A stretch of 64,000 bases of DNA from Nitrosomonas sp. (GCA_021774195.1 JAJFJJ010000047.1:1-64000), one strand, 5' to 3'; counted from the first letter of the stretch, positions 1-12,125 are shown. A program made the numbers and translations. The notes: a model not told the origin generated them from the sequence alone.

Positions 1-135
1 AATCAGTTATTTATAAAGAAGCTTTATGTGGACGAAGGTCCTACCTTAAAGCGATTCAGGCCACGGGCTCGAGGGCGCGGGATGCGATTATTAAAGAGGA
101 CCAGTCATATCACTGTTGTATTGGCTGATGATTAA
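1..135 (+). CDS. rplV: 50S ribosomal protein L22, C-terminal fragment (5' end outside window)
   Basis: Open frame ending ...[35 protein letters not shown], directly upstream of rpsC. Confidence 0.9.
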   Translation, partial: NQLFIKKLYVDEGPTLKRFRPRARGRGMRLLKRTSHITVVLADD

Positions 136-155
136 GTTGAGGATTATTTAATATT

Positions 156-1007
156 ATGGGACAAAAAGTAAACCCTATTGGTCTGCGACTGGGAATCTCA
201 AGAACCTGGGACTCGGTTTGGTATGCGCAGGAAGACTACAAAAAAAACCTGCATGAAGATATTTTAATTCGTGGAGTTATTAACAAACGCTTTAAGCGAG
301 CCGGTATAGTCAAGATTGCTATTGAGCGTTTTCCCGAGAAGACCAATGTGAATATTCACACAGTCAGGCCTGGTGTCATTATTGGCCAGAAGGGTGTAAA
401 TATCGAAGGTCTGAAAAGTGAACTTAAAAAGAGAGTTGAAAAGCCGCTTGCTGTTAGCATTGTAGAAGTTAAAAAACCGGAAACTGTGGCTCAAATTGTA
501 GCTGATACAATTGCCCAGCAACTGGAGTCACGTATGCCTTTCAGGCGGGTCATGAAGCAGGCATTGCGTGGTGCAATGCGTGGCGGTGTGATTGGAGTCA
601 AGATCAAGGTAGCCGGTCGTTTGAATGGTGCCGATATGGCTCGTACTGAGCAATACAAGGATGGGCGAGTGCCATTGCATACATTGCGTGCGGACTTAGA
701 TTATGGTACGTCTGAAGCTAAAACAACATATGGCATCATAGGAATTAAGGTCTGGATATTTAAAGGTGAGCTTCTTGGTAAAAATGAAGCTAACTTGACT
801 TCACATTCTGGCAATACTCCAGATTCAGAAAAAAATAAAACACCAAAGAAATCCACCAATAAATTTGCAAAACCCAGTACAAAAATGGTCAAGCCTGAAT
901 CAGATGCTGGTGATGTTAATGAAAATGGTTTAAAGACCTCATCTTCGAAGCAAATTGATACAAATGCAAATGTAGAAACTGGAGAGAACGATGCTTCAAC
1001 CAGCTAG
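156..1007 (+). CDS. rpsC: 30S ribosomal protein S3 with long C-terminal extension
   Basis: [24 protein letters not shown]...; KH-domain motif GVIIGQKG; operon context. Confidence 0.97.
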   Translation: MGQKVNPIGLRLGISRTWDSVWYAQEDYKKNLHEDILIRGVINKRFKRAGIVKIAIERFPEKTNVNIHTVRPGVIIGQKGVNIEGLKSELKKRVEKPLAVSIVEVKKPETVAQIVADTIAQQLESRMPFRRVMKQALRGAMRGGVIGVKIKVAGRLNGADMARTEQYKDGRVPLHTLRADLDYGTSEAKTTYGIIGIKVWIFKGELLGKNEANLTSHSGNTPDSEKNKTPKKSTNKFAKPSTKMVKPESDAGDVNENGLKTSSSKQIDTNANVETGENDASTS

Positions 1008-1407
1008 AACTAAATTTCGTAAGCAACAAAAAGGTCGCAACACTGGTGTGGCAACAAGAGGCGCAAAGGTAAGTTTTGGTGAATATGGTCTAAAAGCGAT
1101 TGGACGAGGTAGGATAACTGCACGCCAAATTGAAGCTGCCCGACGTGCCATGACTAGACATATTAAAAGAGGTGGACGTATTTGGATACGAATTTTTCCC
1201 GATAAACCAATATCACATAAACCAGCGGAAGTACGTATGGGTAAGGGTAAAGGTAATCCAGAATATTTCGTTGCTGAAATCAAACCTGGGAAAATGTTAT
1301 ACGAAATGGATGGTGTCAATGAAGAGCTTGCTCGCGAGGCCTTTCGTTTAGCTGCTGCTAAACTCCCGATAAGAACAATGTTTACAACCCGTCAATTAGG
1401 TGGATAG
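991..1407 (+). CDS. rplP: 50S ribosomal protein L16
   Basis: [24 protein letters not shown]...; operon context. Confidence 0.98.
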   Translation: MLQPARTKFRKQQKGRNTGVATRGAKVSFGEYGLKAIGRGRITARQIEAARRAMTRHIKRGGRIWIRIFPDKPISHKPAEVRMGKGKGNPEYFVAEIKPGKMLYEMDGVNEELAREAFRLAAAKLPIRTMFTTRQLGG

Positions 1408-1409
1408 TA

Positions 1410-1607
1410 ATGAAAGCCAGTGACTTACGTAGTATGTCGTTAGTGGAATTAAACAACGAACTTATTTCCTTGTTAAAAGCACAATTTGGTATCAAGATGC
1501 AATTGTCTACTCAGCAATTGACTAACACACAACAGTTAAAGCAAGTAAGAAGGGATGTTGCAAGAGTGAAAACTGTAATTACGCAGAAATTAACTAAAGA
1601 TGACTAA
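1410..1607 (+). CDS. rpmC: 50S ribosomal protein L29
   Basis: [18 protein letters not shown]...; position between rplP and rpsQ. Confidence 0.95.
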   Translation: MKASDLRSMSLVELNNELISLLKAQFGIKMQLSTQQLTNTQQLKQVRRDVARVKTVITQKLTKDD

Positions 1608-1863
1608 TACTAACTCAAAGCGTATACTTAGCGGAAAAGTAATTAGCGATAAGACTGATAAAACAGTGACTGTCCTTGTTGAACGTAAAGTTAAACACCC
1701 ACTTTACGGTAAAATCATGACTCGTTCAAAGAGATATCATGCGCATGATGAAAAGAATGAATATGTGACCGGGGACACTATTTTAATTGAAGAAAGTAAA
1801 CCAATATCGAAAACGAAATGTTGGGTTGCAAATAAATTAATTTCAAAAGGTACAGTTGTTTAG
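1600..1863 (+). CDS. rpsQ: 30S ribosomal protein S17
   Basis: [29 protein letters not shown]; operon context. Confidence 0.97.
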   Translation: MTNTNSKRILSGKVISDKTDKTVTVLVERKVKHPLYGKIMTRSKRYHAHDEKNEYVTGDTILIEESKPISKTKCWVANKLISKGTVV

Positions 1864-1955
1864 TAAATTCTTTCATTAAATAATTTACAAAATTGTAATC
1901 TAAGCTGTATGCATATTAATAACCGAATATCAATTTTTATAAGAAGTGAAATAAA

Positions 1956-2324
1956 ATGATTCAGATGCAATCTATACTGCGTGTTGCGGATAATACGGGC
2001 GCCAGATCTATAATGTGTATTAAGGTTCTTGGTGGTTCAAAAAGAAAATATGCGAGTATAGGGGATATCATAAAAGTGAGTGTAAAAGATGCTGCGCCAA
2101 GAGGCCGTGTTAAAAAAGGTGAAGTATATACAGCTGTTGTAGTACGAACCGCCAAGGGAGTGCGAAGAGCAGATGGATCACTGATAAAATTTGATAGTAA
2201 TGCGGCTGTGTTATTGAATAATAAATTGGAACCTATAGGAACTAGAATATTTGGTCCGGTTACCAGAGAACTACGTAATGCACAATTTATGAAGATCGTA
2301 TCTCTTGCACCTGAAGTACTATAA
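1956..2324 (+). CDS. rplN: 50S ribosomal protein L14
   Basis: [28 protein letters not shown]. Confidence 0.98.
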   Translation: MIQMQSILRVADNTGARSIMCIKVLGGSKRKYASIGDIIKVSVKDAAPRGRVKKGEVYTAVVVRTAKGVRRADGSLIKFDSNAAVLLNNKLEPIGTRIFGPVTRELRNAQFMKIVSLAPEVL

Positions 2325-2341
2325 AAGAATTAGGATTAATA

Positions 2342-2659
2342 ATGCGGAAACTTAAAAAAGGTGATGATGTAATAATTATTGCTGGTAAAGATAAAGGCAA
2401 ACGTGGTAGCGTAGTCCGCTTATCTGGACCAAAACATATTGTTGTACAGGGTGTTAATGCCGTAAAAAAACATCAAAAAGGCAATCCATCAACTGGTGCA
2501 GCTGGTGGAATTATTGCCAAAGAAATGCCGTTACACATTTCAAATGTTGCGATATACAACTTTGATACTAAAAAGAATGATCGAGTTGGATTTAAGATAG
2601 ATGAAGATAATAATAAAACACGTGTTTTTAAATCTAATAATGAGTTAATTGAAACCTAA
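2342..2659 (+). CDS. rplX: 50S ribosomal protein L24
   Basis: KOW motif [20 protein letters not shown]; operon context. Confidence 0.96.
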   Translation: MRKLKKGDDVIIIAGKDKGKRGSVVRLSGPKHIVVQGVNAVKKHQKGNPSTGAAGGIIAKEMPLHISNVAIYNFDTKKNDRVGFKIDEDNNKTRVFKSNNELIET

Positions 2660-2676
2660 ATCAGGAATTGTTATAT

Positions 2677-3216
2677 ATGGCCCGCTTGCAAGACTTTTAC
2701 AGAGATAAAGTGATAAATAATTTATCTGAAAAGTTTCAATATAAATCTAAGATGGAAGTTCCATCTATTAAGAAGATTACTCTAAATATTGGTTTAGGTG
2801 AAGCAACTATTGATAAGAAGGTTGTTGAGCATGCATTATCTGATCTGCAGAAGATTGCTGGTCAACAACCAATCGTTACAAGAGCTAAGAAATCAATTGC
2901 TACTTTCAAAGTAAGAGAAGGTTACCCTGTTGGTTGTATGGTAACCTTGCGCGGAAAGCGCATGTATGAGTTTTTAGATCGTTTGATTTCAATCGCTATA
3001 CCGAGAATTCGTGATTTTAGGGGAATATCAGCAAAATCTTTTGATGGTAGAGGTAATTACAATCTCGGTATTAAAGAACAAATTATTTTTCCAGAAATAG
3101 ATTACGATAAAATTGATTCTCTTCGTGGAATGAATATATCGATAACAACATCTGCTAAAGATGATTCTGAAGCGAAAGCACTTTTAACTGAATTTAATTT
3201 TCCATTCAAGAATTGA
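2677..3216 (+). CDS. rplE: 50S ribosomal protein L5
   Basis: [16 protein letters not shown]...; ORF track start (2668) is an upstream TTG, ATG at 2677 preferred. Confidence 0.97.
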   Translation: MARLQDFYRDKVINNLSEKFQYKSKMEVPSIKKITLNIGLGEATIDKKVVEHALSDLQKIAGQQPIVTRAKKSIATFKVREGYPVGCMVTLRGKRMYEFLDRLISIAIPRIRDFRGISAKSFDGRGNYNLGIKEQIIFPEIDYDKIDSLRGMNISITTSAKDDSEAKALLTEFNFPFKN

Positions 3217-3224
3217 GGTTATTA

Positions 3225-3530
3225 ATGGCAAAGCTTGCTATTATCAATAGAAACATAAAAAGACAGAAATCAGTCGAAAAATATTCGTCAAAGAGAGCTG
3301 AATTGAAATCAATAATTAATGATTTCTCAGCAAATGAAGATGAGAAAGCAGATGCACGGCTTAAACTTCAATTATTACCTCGTAATTCTAGTCCCGTTCG
3401 ATTACGTAATAGATGCGCTTTGACTGGTAGACCTCGAGGTGTTTATTCTAAATTCGGGTTGGGTCGAAGTAAATTAAGAGAAATCGCAATGAGCGGTAAA
3501 ATACCAGGGATAATGAAAGCAAGCTGGTAG
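3225..3530 (+). CDS. rpsN: 30S ribosomal protein S14 (zinc-free type)
   Basis: [24 protein letters not shown]...[29 protein letters not shown] at 3225. Confidence 0.97.
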   Translation: MAKLAIINRNIKRQKSVEKYSSKRAELKSIINDFSANEDEKADARLKLQLLPRNSSPVRLRNRCALTGRPRGVYSKFGLGRSKLREIAMSGKIPGIMKASW

Positions 3531-3572
3531 ATTAGTTATTAACATGTTAAAAAAATATATTTAGGTAGCTTT

Positions 3573-3968
3573 ATGAGTATGAGTGACCCAATAGCTGATA
3601 TGCTTACGCGGATAAGAAACGCGCAATTAGCTAAAAAAAACAAAGTATCAATGCCAATGTCTAAGATTAAATACTCAATTGCACAAGTTTTGAAAGATGA
3701 AGGCTATATTGAGGATTTTTCATGTCAAAAACTTGATGTTTTGCAGAATCTAGACATCGTTCTTAAATATTATGCTGGTGCGCCAGTTATTGAGCGTATA
3801 GAGCGTATTAGCAAACCTGGGTTGAGGATATATAAATCAAGTAGCAAATTACCTGATGTACTTGGTGGTCTTGGAATCGCAATTATTTCAACTTCTCAAG
3901 GTATCATGACGGTAAAGAAAGCACGTGAAGCCGGTGTCGGCGGAGAAGTGCTGTGTTTAGTCGTCTAA
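3573..3968 (+). CDS. rpsH: 30S ribosomal protein S8
   Basis: [16 protein letters not shown]; operon context. Confidence 0.98.
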   Translation: MSMSDPIADMLTRIRNAQLAKKNKVSMPMSKIKYSIAQVLKDEGYIEDFSCQKLDVLQNLDIVLKYYAGAPVIERIERISKPGLRIYKSSSKLPDVLGGLGIAIISTSQGIMTVKKAREAGVGGEVLCLVV

Positions 3969-3978
3969 AGGATATAAA

Positions 3979-4512
3979 ATGTCACGAGTAAGTAAAAATC
4001 CTATTGCAGTTCCTTCTACGGTACAAGTTAATATATCAGATGACAGAATCACTATCAAAGGCCCTTTAGGTAATTTGTCACAAAATTTAGGGGCGAGTGT
4101 TGGTCTTAGGTTTGACGAGAACCAGATATCAGTCATAAAAACAAATTCTTCTAAACAAGCAGATGCAATGTCAGGAACTTTACGTTCGCTCGTTGCTAAT
4201 ATGGTTCAAGGTGTTACTGTTGGTTTTGAAAAGAAACTGCTCTTAGTGGGTGTAGGTTATCGTGCTCAATTAAATGGGAAAAGCATTAATCTAATGCTTG
4301 GGTATTCTCATCCAATTGATCATACAATACCTGAAGGTATTACAATAGAGACACCAACACAAACAGAAGTCATTATTAAGGGAATTGATAAGCAAAAGGT
4401 TGGTCAAACTGCTGCTGAGATTCGTTCATATAGAAAACCTGAGCCTTATAAAGGAAAAGGTGTTCGATATTCTGACGAACAAATAATACTTAAAGAAGCT
4501 AAAAAGAAATAA
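3979..4512 (+). CDS. rplF: 50S ribosomal protein L6
   Basis: [12 protein letters not shown]...VGVGYRAQ...[12 protein letters not shown]. Confidence 0.98.
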   Translation: MSRVSKNPIAVPSTVQVNISDDRITIKGPLGNLSQNLGASVGLRFDENQISVIKTNSSKQADAMSGTLRSLVANMVQGVTVGFEKKLLLVGVGYRAQLNGKSINLMLGYSHPIDHTIPEGITIETPTQTEVIIKGIDKQKVGQTAAEIRSYRKPEPYKGKGVRYSDEQIILKEAKKK

Positions 4513-4523
4513 TAGAGATTATC

Positions 4524-4880
4524 ATGCAAAATTTAAAACAAATTAGGTTGCGTAGATCGAGAAGTACGAGAATTAAGATCTCAAGTTTAGATAGAATTAG
4601 ATTGTCGGTACATAGAACAAATCTCCATATCTATGCACAACTAATTGATGATCGATTGAATAAAACTTTAACCAGCGCTTCAACCCTTGAAACAGAAATT
4701 AAGAAAACAGTTACGAATGGAGGCAACGTTGATGCAGCAACCTTAGTTGGAAAAAGAATTGCTGAAAAAGCAAAAAAACTTGGTGTTGAAACTGTTGCGT
4801 TTGATAGATCCGGGTTCAAGTATCATGGTCGTGTAAAAGCTCTTGCAGAAGCTGCACGTGAATGTGGCCTCAAATTCTAA
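4524..4880 (+). CDS. rplR: 50S ribosomal protein L18
   Basis: [18 protein letters not shown]...[26 protein letters not shown]. Confidence 0.97.
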   Translation: MQNLKQIRLRRSRSTRIKISSLDRIRLSVHRTNLHIYAQLIDDRLNKTLTSASTLETEIKKTVTNGGNVDAATLVGKRIAEKAKKLGVETVAFDRSGFKYHGRVKALAEAARECGLKF

Positions 4881-4894
4881 ATTAGGGTTATAAA

Positions 4895-5428
4895 ATGGCA
4901 AAAGTTGGAAAATCAAATAATAAAGCAAGCGGATCTGATGATAAAAATGATGATCTTAAAGAAAAAATGGTTGCTATTAATAGAGTAACCAAAGTTGTTA
5001 AAGGTGGACGTATATTAGGATTTGCCGCTCTTACAGTTGTTGGAGATGGTGATGGTGGTGTTGGGATGGGCAAAGGTAAATCTCGTGAAGTGCCTGTTGC
5101 CGTACAGAAAGCGATGGATGAAGCAAGACGTACAATGATCAAAGTTAAATTAAATGGTGGGACGATTTATCATCCTATTGTTGGTGTTCATGGTGCAGCT
5201 AAAGTTTATATGCAGCCAGCTCCTGAAGGTACTGGGATTATTGCTGGTGGTCCTATGAGAGCGATATTTGAAGTTATGGGTATGAATAATATATTAGCAA
5301 AATGTATAGGATCGACAAATCCATATAACGTTGTTAGAGCGACACTCCAAGGTCTTAGAGATATGAATACTCCTGCTCAGATTGCAGCGAAACGTGGTAA
5401 ATCAGTAGAAGATATTTTAGGACGATAA
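4895..5428 (+). CDS. rpsE: 30S ribosomal protein S5
   Basis: [41 protein letters not shown]. Confidence 0.98.
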   Translation: MAKVGKSNNKASGSDDKNDDLKEKMVAINRVTKVVKGGRILGFAALTVVGDGDGGVGMGKGKSREVPVAVQKAMDEARRTMIKVKLNGGTIYHPIVGVHGAAKVYMQPAPEGTGIIAGGPMRAIFEVMGMNNILAKCIGSTNPYNVVRATLQGLRDMNTPAQIAAKRGKSVEDILGR

Positions 5429-5430
5429 CG

Positions 5431-5622
5431 ATGACAAATGCCAAACAAACTAATATGGTTAAAGTAACATTAATTAAAAGTCTTATCGGTACCAAAAAAT
5501 CACATCGAGCAACTGTAAAAGGTCTTGGGTTAAGAAAACTAAATAGCTCATCAACTATTGTAGAAACCCCTGAAACTAAAGGGATGATCAATAAAGTTAG
5601 TTACCTCATTAAATGTGAATAA
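5431..5622 (+). CDS. rpmD: 50S ribosomal protein L30
   Basis: [31 protein letters not shown]. Confidence 0.96.
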   Translation: MTNAKQTNMVKVTLIKSLIGTKKSHRATVKGLGLRKLNSSSTIVETPETKGMINKVSYLIKCE

Positions 5623-5623
5623 A

Positions 5624-6055
5624 ATGTTATTAAATACAATAAAACCAGCAGTTGGTGCTGTAACAAATAAAAACCGAGTTGGAAGAGGAATTGGTAGCGG
5701 AAGTGGAAAAACCTGTGGCAGAGGCCACAAGGGGCAAAAATCACGCGCAGGCGGATTTCACAAAGTTGGTTTTGAAGGTGGTCAAATGCCATTGCAAAGA
5801 CGATTGCCCAAACGAGGTTTTAATGCCATGCTATCGACTAAAACCTTTAGTATAGGTACTAGTGATTTAAATAAATTAGATGTCGATCTTGTAACGGTAG
5901 ATTTACTTAAAGAAAAGAATATTGTACCTAGAAATGTAAAAAAGATTAAAGTTTTCTTGAACCAAGAAATCACAAAAAAAATTACAATTAATGGAATAAC
6001 TCTAAGCAATGGCGTTAAAGTAAACATTGATTCTGTTGGCGGTAGTTATTCATAG
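5624..6055 (+). CDS. rplO: 50S ribosomal protein L15
   Basis: MLLNTIKPAVGA...GRGIGSGSGKTCGRGHKGQKSRAGG; ATG at 5624 preferred. Confidence 0.97.
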   Translation: MLLNTIKPAVGAVTNKNRVGRGIGSGSGKTCGRGHKGQKSRAGGFHKVGFEGGQMPLQRRLPKRGFNAMLSTKTFSIGTSDLNKLDVDLVTVDLLKEKNIVPRNVKKIKVFLNQEITKKITINGITLSNGVKVNIDSVGGSYS

Positions 6056-6073
6056 CAGTTAAGGAACATAAAA

Positions 6074-7402
6074 TTGGCCACTAAAGCATTAAAAAACAAA
6101 CCTGTTGATAAATTTGCTGACTTAAAAAGACGACTTTGGTTTTTGTTACTTGCACTAATTGTTTATCGTATTGGTGCTCATGTACCTGTTCCTGGTATTG
6201 ATCCAGTTGTTTTGAAAGATCTTTTTCAGTCTCAAGAAGGTGGTGTTCTTGGGATGTTTAACATGTTTTCAGGTGGCGCTTTATCACGTTTTTCTATATT
6301 TGCACTTGGCATTATGCCTTACATTTCTGCTTCTATTATTATGCAGCTTGCAACTGTAGCGGTTCCATATTTAGAAGCGCTTAAGAAAGAAGGTGAAAGT
6401 GGTCGCAGAAAAATTACTCAATATACCCGTTACGGTACATTATGCTTAGCATTAGTACAGAGTTACGGTATTTCAATGGCCCTTCAATCACAAGCTGGTC
6501 TAGTGATTAATCCAGGGAGTATGTTTGTACTTACAACAGTAATTACTTTGGTAACTGGAACTATTTTCTTAATGTGGCTGGGTGAGCAAATAACTGAACG
6601 TGGAATTGGGAATGGCATCTCCTTAATTATTTTTGCGGGTATCGCAGCTGGTTTACCAAGTGCAATTGGTGGCACTTTAGATTTAGTAAGTAATGGTTCT
6701 ATGCATTTTTTAGTAGCATTATTTATATTTATTGCTGCAGCATTAGTTACTGGTTTTGTTGTTTTTGTAGAGAAAGGCCAAAGAAGAATTCTTGTCAATT
6801 ATGCTAAAAGACAAGTTGGTAAAAAAGTATATGGTGGTCAAAGTTCTCATTTACCTTTGAAATTAAATATGGCAGGAGTTATCCCACCTATCTTTGCTTC
6901 AAGTATAATATTATTTCCAGCTACAATGGCAGGATGGTTCGCCACTGGAGAATCTATGATCTGGCTAAGAGATGTAAGTGCTGCCCTTTCACCAGGTCAA
7001 CCATTTTATGTCATGCTATACGCCACAATGATCATATTCTTTTGTTTCTTTTATACTGCACTTGTGTTTAACCCTAAAGAAACATCTGATAATTTAAAGA
7101 AAAGTGGTGCTTTCATTCCAGGTATTCGACCGGGCGATCAAACGACTAGATATATTGAACGAATCATGTTAAGGCTGACTTTAACAGGGTCCATTTATGT
7201 GACTATGGTTTGTCTTCTTCCTGAGTTTTTAATTCTAAAATGGAATGTGCCATTTTATTTTGGCGGAACATCTCTTTTGATTATAGTTATTGTAACAATG
7301 GATTTTATGTCTCAAGTACAGTCTCATGTTATGTCTTCCCAATACGATAGTTTATTGAAGAAAGCAAACCTTAAAGGCGGCAGTACTCTTCCAACTAGGT
7401 AA
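6074..7402 (+). CDS. secY: Preprotein translocase subunit SecY
   Basis: [28 protein letters not shown]; multi-TM; operon context. Confidence 0.98.
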   Translation: MATKALKNKPVDKFADLKRRLWFLLLALIVYRIGAHVPVPGIDPVVLKDLFQSQEGGVLGMFNMFSGGALSRFSIFALGIMPYISASIIMQLATVAVPYLEALKKEGESGRRKITQYTRYGTLCLALVQSYGISMALQSQAGLVINPGSMFVLTTVITLVTGTIFLMWLGEQITERGIGNGISLIIFAGIAAGLPSAIGGTLDLVSNGSMHFLVALFIFIAAALVTGFVVFVEKGQRRILVNYAKRQVGKKVYGGQSSHLPLKLNMAGVIPPIFASSIILFPATMAGWFATGESMIWLRDVSAALSPGQPFYVMLYATMIIFFCFFYTALVFNPKETSDNLKKSGAFIPGIRPGDQTTRYIERIMLRLTLTGSIYVTMVCLLPEFLILKWNVPFYFGGTSLLIIVIVTMDFMSQVQSHVMSSQYDSLLKKANLKGGSTLPTR

Positions 7403-7412
7403 ATGACAACAT

Positions 7413-7631
7413 ATGGCTAAAGAAGAAACAATACAAATGCAGGGTGAAGTTTTAGAGACACTACCAAACGCTACATTTAAAGTTAAATTAGAGAATGGGC
7501 ACGTTGTTTTGGGACATATATCTGGAAAGATGAGAATGCACTATATAAGGATATTACCTGGTGATAAAGTCACAGTTGATTTGACGCCATATGATCTAAC
7601 TAGAGCTAGGATAACATTTAGAGCGAAATAA
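7413..7631 (+). CDS. infA: Translation initiation factor IF-1
   Basis: [53 protein letters not shown]. Confidence 0.98.
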   Translation: MAKEETIQMQGEVLETLPNATFKVKLENGHVVLGHISGKMRMHYIRILPGDKVTVDLTPYDLTRARITFRAK

Positions 7632-7665
7632 ATACGGCTTTAAATTAATGTAAAAGGAAACAGAT

Positions 7666-7779
7666 ATGAAAGTAAACGCTTCGGTTAAAAAGATTTGTAG
7701 AAATTGTAAAGTTATAAGAAGAAATCGAGTAATTAGGGTTATTTGTAAAGATCCTAGGCATAAACAGCGCCAAGGTTAA
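7666..7779 (+). CDS. rpmJ: 50S ribosomal protein L36 (37 aa, below ORF-track cutoff)
   Basis: Direct translation [37 protein letters not shown]; between infA and rpsM. Confidence 0.96.
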   Translation: MKVNASVKKICRNCKVIRRNRVIRVICKDPRHKQRQG

Positions 7780-7808
7780 AATAGTATTGAGATTCATAGG
7801 ATAATAAT

Positions 7809-8168
7809 ATGGCACGTATAGCAGGCGTTAATATACCAAATCATCAACATGTTCAAATTGCATTGACAGCTATTTATGGTATCGGTCATTCGACGTCAAG
7901 TAAAATTTGCGAAACAGTTGGTATAGAACGAGACATTAAACTTAAAGATTTGACAGATAGTCAAATAGAATCTTTAAGAGATCACATAGCGACTATGACT
8001 ATTGAAGGTGATTTGCGACGAGAAACTTCAATGAACATTAAACGTCTAATGGACTTAGGTTGCTATCGTGGGATGAGACATCGTCGCGGATTGCCTCTTA
8101 GAGGACAGCGTACTCGTACAAACGCTAGAACACGTAAAGGTCCACGTAAAGCTATACGGTCAAGATAG
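7809..8168 (+). CDS. rpsM: 30S ribosomal protein S13
   Basis: [26 protein letters not shown]...[16 protein letters not shown]. Confidence 0.98.
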   Translation: MARIAGVNIPNHQHVQIALTAIYGIGHSTSSKICETVGIERDIKLKDLTDSQIESLRDHIATMTIEGDLRRETSMNIKRLMDLGCYRGMRHRRGLPLRGQRTRTNARTRKGPRKAIRSR

Positions 8169-8218
8169 AAAAATATCTTTTACCTTACTAACTTATATTA
8201 ATAATGGAACTCATTTAA

Positions 8219-8608
8219 ATGGTTAAGGCAGCAACAAGATCAAGAAAGAAAATTAAAAAGAATGTATCAGAAGGCATCGCTCACATACATGCATCTTTTA
8301 ATAATACTATTGTTACTATAACTGATAGGCAAGGTAATGCTTTGTCATGGGCAACTTCTGGTGGTGCTGGCTTCAAAGGTTCAAGGAAAAGTACACCTTT
8401 TGCTGCACAAGTTGCAGCAGAGAACGCGAGTAAAGTCGCGATTGAATGCGGTGTTAAAAATTTAGAAGTTCGCATTAAAGGCCCAGGACCCGGTAGAGAT
8501 TCAGCTGTTAGAGCGCTAAATGCTGCTGGCTTTAGAATTTCTAGTATTTCTGATGTGACACCCGTACCACATAATGGTTGTCGTCCACCTAAGAAACGTC
8601 GTATTTAA
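8219..8608 (+). CDS. rpsK: 30S ribosomal protein S11
   Basis: [31 protein letters not shown]...[13 protein letters not shown]. Confidence 0.98.
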   Translation: MVKAATRSRKKIKKNVSEGIAHIHASFNNTIVTITDRQGNALSWATSGGAGFKGSRKSTPFAAQVAAENASKVAIECGVKNLEVRIKGPGPGRDSAVRALNAAGFRISSISDVTPVPHNGCRPPKKRRI

Positions 8609-8618
8609 GGAGATTGTG

Positions 8619-9245
8619 TTGGCAAGAAACTTAGAACCAAAATGTAGACAATGTCGCCGAGAAGGAGAGAAACTCTTCTTAAAAGGTGAGAAGTGTTTTA
8701 CAGATAAATGTGCAATTGAAAGACGTGCATACCCTCCTGGTCAACATGGTCAGAAAAAAGTACGTTTATCCGACTATGGTGTTCAATTAAGAGAGAAGCA
8801 GAAGATCAGAAGAATTTATGGTTTGCTTGAGAAGCAGTTTAGAAACGCATATAAGTTAGCGGATAGTCAAAGAGGTGTAACCGGTGATAACTTATTGCAA
8901 TTGCTTGAAAGTCGATTAGATAATGTAGCTTATCTAATGGGATTCGGGGCATCCAGATCTGAAGCAAGACAAGTAGTCAGGCATAACAGTCTTCTTGTAA
9001 ATGGTAAACGCGTTAATATACCTTCATATATTATCAAAGCTGGCGATGTTATTGAAGTAAGAGAATCTTCACGTAGTCATCTACGTTTAAAAGCATCCAT
9101 TGAATCAGCTGATAACAGAAATTTCCCTGAATGGCTGGAGATGGACGTTAAAGGAATGAAGGGAGTTTTTAAAGCTAAACCTGAAAGAAGTGATCTTTCA
9201 TCTACGATTAATGAATCTTTAGTTGTCGAACTTTATTCAAAATGA
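8619..9245 (+). CDS. rpsD: 30S ribosomal protein S4 (likely TTG start at 8619)
   Basis: (M/L)[25 protein letters not shown]...; the ORF-track start at 8574 overlaps rpsK. Confidence 0.95.
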   Translation: MARNLEPKCRQCRREGEKLFLKGEKCFTDKCAIERRAYPPGQHGQKKVRLSDYGVQLREKQKIRRIYGLLEKQFRNAYKLADSQRGVTGDNLLQLLESRLDNVAYLMGFGASRSEARQVVRHNSLLVNGKRVNIPSYIIKAGDVIEVRESSRSHLRLKASIESADNRNFPEWLEMDVKGMKGVFKAKPERSDLSSTINESLVVELYSK

Positions 9246-9290
9246 TGATAGGTTTTCATCACCGTTATTGCTACATTTAAGGACATTACT

Positions 9291-10295
9291 ATGCTAGGTA
9301 ATGAATTACTGACACCACGTATTATTGATGTTCAAAATATTTCTCCTTTACATGCTAAAGTGGTTATGGAACCATTTGAACGTGGATACGGACATACACT
9401 TGGAAATGCACTAAGAAGAATTCTACTATCTTCAATGTCTGGCTTTGCACCAACTGAAGTCAAGATCGCTGGAGTAGTTCATGAATACTCTGCTTTAGAT
9501 GGTGTACAAGAAGATGTTGTTGATATATTACTTAATATTAAGGGTATTGTTTTAAAACTTCATAATAATGATGAAACAATATTGACACTTAATAAAAAAG
9601 GAAAAGGTATCGTTACAGCTGGTGATATTAATGAAAGTCATGATGTTGAGATTCTAAATCCTGATCATGTGATTGCACATCTTACATCTGATGGTGAACT
9701 TGATATTCAAATGAAAGTCGAGAGAGGAATTGGATATATGCCAGCGACCTCACGTAAGATTTGTGATCTAGATAAAAGTATTGGTACAATTTTACTTGAT
9801 TCATCCTTTAGTCCAATTAGACGTGTTAGCTATACAGTAGAAAGTGCTCGAGTTGAACAAAGAACTGATCTTGATAAACTTGTTATGGATTTAGAAACGA
9901 ACGGAATAGTCGAGCCAGAAGAAGCAATACGCTTTGCAGCTAGAGTTTTAGTGCAGCAACTTTCTGTCTTTGCTGATTTAGAAAGCACGCCTTTGCCAAA
10001 AGAGCAACCCAAAGCCCCGCAAATTGATCCTGTGCTTTTGCGTCCTGTTGACGATCTCGAATTAACTGTACGATCAGCAAACTGTCTTAAAGTCGAAAAT
10101 ATATATTATATTGGTGATCTAATTCAACGAACTGAAGCTGAACTACTTAGGACACCTAACTTAGGACGAAAGTCACTCAACGAAATCAAAGAAGTACTTG
10201 CTTCTCGCGAGCTTACTTTAGGAATGAAACTAGATAATTGGCCGCCAGCTAATTTAGAGAATATTGCAAAGGATTTAAACCATGCGTCATCTTAA
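9291..10295 (+). CDS. rpoA: DNA-directed RNA polymerase subunit alpha
   Basis: [28 protein letters not shown]...; [14 protein letters not shown]. Confidence 0.98.
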   Translation: MLGNELLTPRIIDVQNISPLHAKVVMEPFERGYGHTLGNALRRILLSSMSGFAPTEVKIAGVVHEYSALDGVQEDVVDILLNIKGIVLKLHNNDETILTLNKKGKGIVTAGDINESHDVEILNPDHVIAHLTSDGELDIQMKVERGIGYMPATSRKICDLDKSIGTILLDSSFSPIRRVSYTVESARVEQRTDLDKLVMDLETNGIVEPEEAIRFAARVLVQQLSVFADLESTPLPKEQPKAPQIDPVLLRPVDDLELTVRSANCLKVENIYYIGDLIQRTEAELLRTPNLGRKSLNEIKEVLASRELTLGMKLDNWPPANLENIAKDLNHASS

Positions 10296-10692
10296 TAGTT
10301 TACGAAAGTTAAACCGTTCCAGTAGCCACAGAGCTGCTATGTTTAGAAATATGAGTAATTCGTTATTACGTCATGAAATCATAAAAACCACCTTGCCTAA
10401 AGCGAAGGAACTAAGACGGTATGTAGAACCAATGATAACCCTTGGAAAAAAGCCTTCATTATCTAATAGGCGCTTAGCGTTTAATCGACTCCGTGATCGT
10501 GAAATGGTAACTAAACTATTTTCTGAATTAGGAGAACGTTATCAAACACGACCTGGTGGTTATTTGAGAATATTAAAATATGGTTTTCGTAAAGGTGATA
10601 ATGCTCCTATGGCTTTGGTTGAATTAGTTGATCGCAAAATAGTTGATGTAGTTGAAACAGAAGAAGAAATAGATAAAAAAGTAGAAGATTAA
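10282..10692 (+). CDS. rplQ: 50S ribosomal protein L17
   Basis: [24 protein letters not shown]; follows rpoA. Confidence 0.97.
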   Translation: MRHLNSLRKLNRSSSHRAAMFRNMSNSLLRHEIIKTTLPKAKELRRYVEPMITLGKKPSLSNRRLAFNRLRDREMVTKLFSELGERYQTRPGGYLRILKYGFRKGDNAPMALVELVDRKIVDVVETEEEIDKKVED

Positions 10693-10703
10693 ATATTTTT
10701 TTA

Positions 10704-10747
10704 CAAATAAAGCCATTGATAGTTTAATCTATCAATGGCTTTATTTG
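10704..10747 (+). terminator. Terminator-like hairpin after rplQ (19-bp perfect stem)
   Basis: CAAATAAAGCCATTGATAG / tttaat / CTATCAATGGCTTTATTTG; directly downstream of rplQ. Confidence 0.85.
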
Positions 10748-10852
10748 TATGTGTTGAGTTAATGTTTCGTTCTATCAGATGATTATATAATTTTATTGAA
10801 TAATAAGTTTTTTTTAATATCTTATATTTTATATAAATTATTATCTGTTCAA

Positions 10853-11086
10853 CCTAAAATCCTCAGTTGATCGCTCCAGAAATGTCTAGTTTTATGAAAT
10901 AAAACAAATATTCTGTCAAATGCCACACACCCTACAGGTGAGCTACGCTATGATGCTTATAGCACACTGTTCTTTATCTTTTGCTGCGTTGCAATTCGTT
11001 GTAATAACTCGTTATTACGCCTCATTGCGCCTTGCCAAAAATAAACAACAATGCACTCTAAGCCCCATTCAACTGAGGATTTTAGG
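10853..11086. repeat. MITE-like element with 18-20 bp perfect terminal inverted repeats
   Basis: CCTAAAATCCTCAGTTGA ... TCAACTGAGGATTTTAGG, flanked by TTCAA on both sides; core shared with 58215-58364 in inverted orientation. Confidence 0.8.
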
Positions 11087-11137
11087 TTCAAACGTGACAA
11101 TTACACCCTATTTTTTCTGTATTTTGTCCATTTTTTT

Positions 11138-12124
11138 ATGAATGAGCTGCAATATTCCATTTTGAGAATATTAAGTGATGGTGAAATACATTCTGCCACT
11201 TTATTAGCCTATCAATTAAATTGTTCTCAGGTGACAATCTTAAAGCACATAAGTAATATTGATGATCATGATATTACCATTTATAAATTTAGTTGCCATG
11301 AATATCGTTGGATTAACCCTTTTAAATGGCTTAGTCATAACTCAATAAATCAGCAACTTAATAATTACTCTTGTTGTTTCAAAATAAATATTCTAAATGA
11401 GATATCTTCTACTAATGATTATCTGCTGAATGTTTTAGACTCATCTATAACTACGAATCATCCTACTTTAGTTATATTAGCTGAGTTACAAAAAATCGGG
11501 CGCGGACAACGTGGGCGTTCTTGGCATACTGGTTTAGGAGATAGCCTTACATTTTCTCTTTTGTGGCGGTTTGTAAATGGTGCCTCCTCATTAGCTGGTT
11601 TAAGTTTATGTGTTGCTGTTGCAACTATTCGTGTACTTAGGCAGCTTTCAATTGATTCTGTATACTTGAAGTGGCCTAATGATATTTTATTTAAACAAAA
11701 AAAAATCGCGGGAACATTGATTGAATTACGTGGTGAAATGGAAGGTCCTTCTTTTGCTGTGATTGGAATTGGTATTAATTTTGATTTGTCTTCTAAGACA
11801 AAGTCGAATATTGATCAGCCTGTAGGTGACTTGTACGAAATTACTGGCTCTAAAGTTGATAGAAATTCTGTGCTTGCTCCTTTATTAATCGAGTTAAGGC
11901 GTGTCCTATTGCAATTTACTGGTTCTGGTTTCCAATCGTTTGTTAATGAATGGAATGAATCTCATTTTTTTAACGATAAAGCTGTTATATTAACACTTCC
12001 TGACTCTTCAATAATTGAAGGGGTTGTAAAAGGTGTAGATTGTAATGGTTCTCTCATGCTATCGACTTGTAAAGGTACGATGAAGTTCAACACAGGTAGT
12101 ATTTCTTTACCTTCCAAAGACTGA
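11138..12124 (+). CDS. birA: Biotin--[acetyl-CoA-carboxylase] ligase / biotin operon repressor
   Basis: GRGQRGRSWHTG...LKWPNDILF..KKIAGTLIEL; N-terminal HTH; ATG at 11138 preferred over 11051, which lies in the repeat. Confidence 0.9.
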   Translation: MNELQYSILRILSDGEIHSATLLAYQLNCSQVTILKHISNIDDHDITIYKFSCHEYRWINPFKWLSHNSINQQLNNYSCCFKINILNEISSTNDYLLNVLDSSITTNHPTLVILAELQKIGRGQRGRSWHTGLGDSLTFSLLWRFVNGASSLAGLSLCVAVATIRVLRQLSIDSVYLKWPNDILFKQKKIAGTLIELRGEMEGPSFAVIGIGINFDLSSKTKSNIDQPVGDLYEITGSKVDRNSVLAPLLIELRRVLLQFTGSGFQSFVNEWNESHFFNDKAVILTLPDSSIIEGVVKGVDCNGSLMLSTCKGTMKFNTGSISLPSKD

Positions 12125-12125
12125 T

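Noticed and set aside
264-521. 85-aa minus-strand ORF inside rpsC (and other antisense ORFs in ribosomal, pil, ccm, acs and infB genes)
   Set aside because: Antisense shadows of strongly supported genes; no independent support.
11051-11137. Upstream extension of birA in ORF track
   Set aside because: Translated from repeat sequence; ATG at 11138 matches the BirA N-terminus.
10920-11141. 73-aa ORF in track
   Set aside because: Lies almost wholly in the TIR-bounded repeat; no recognisable domain; likely chance frame.
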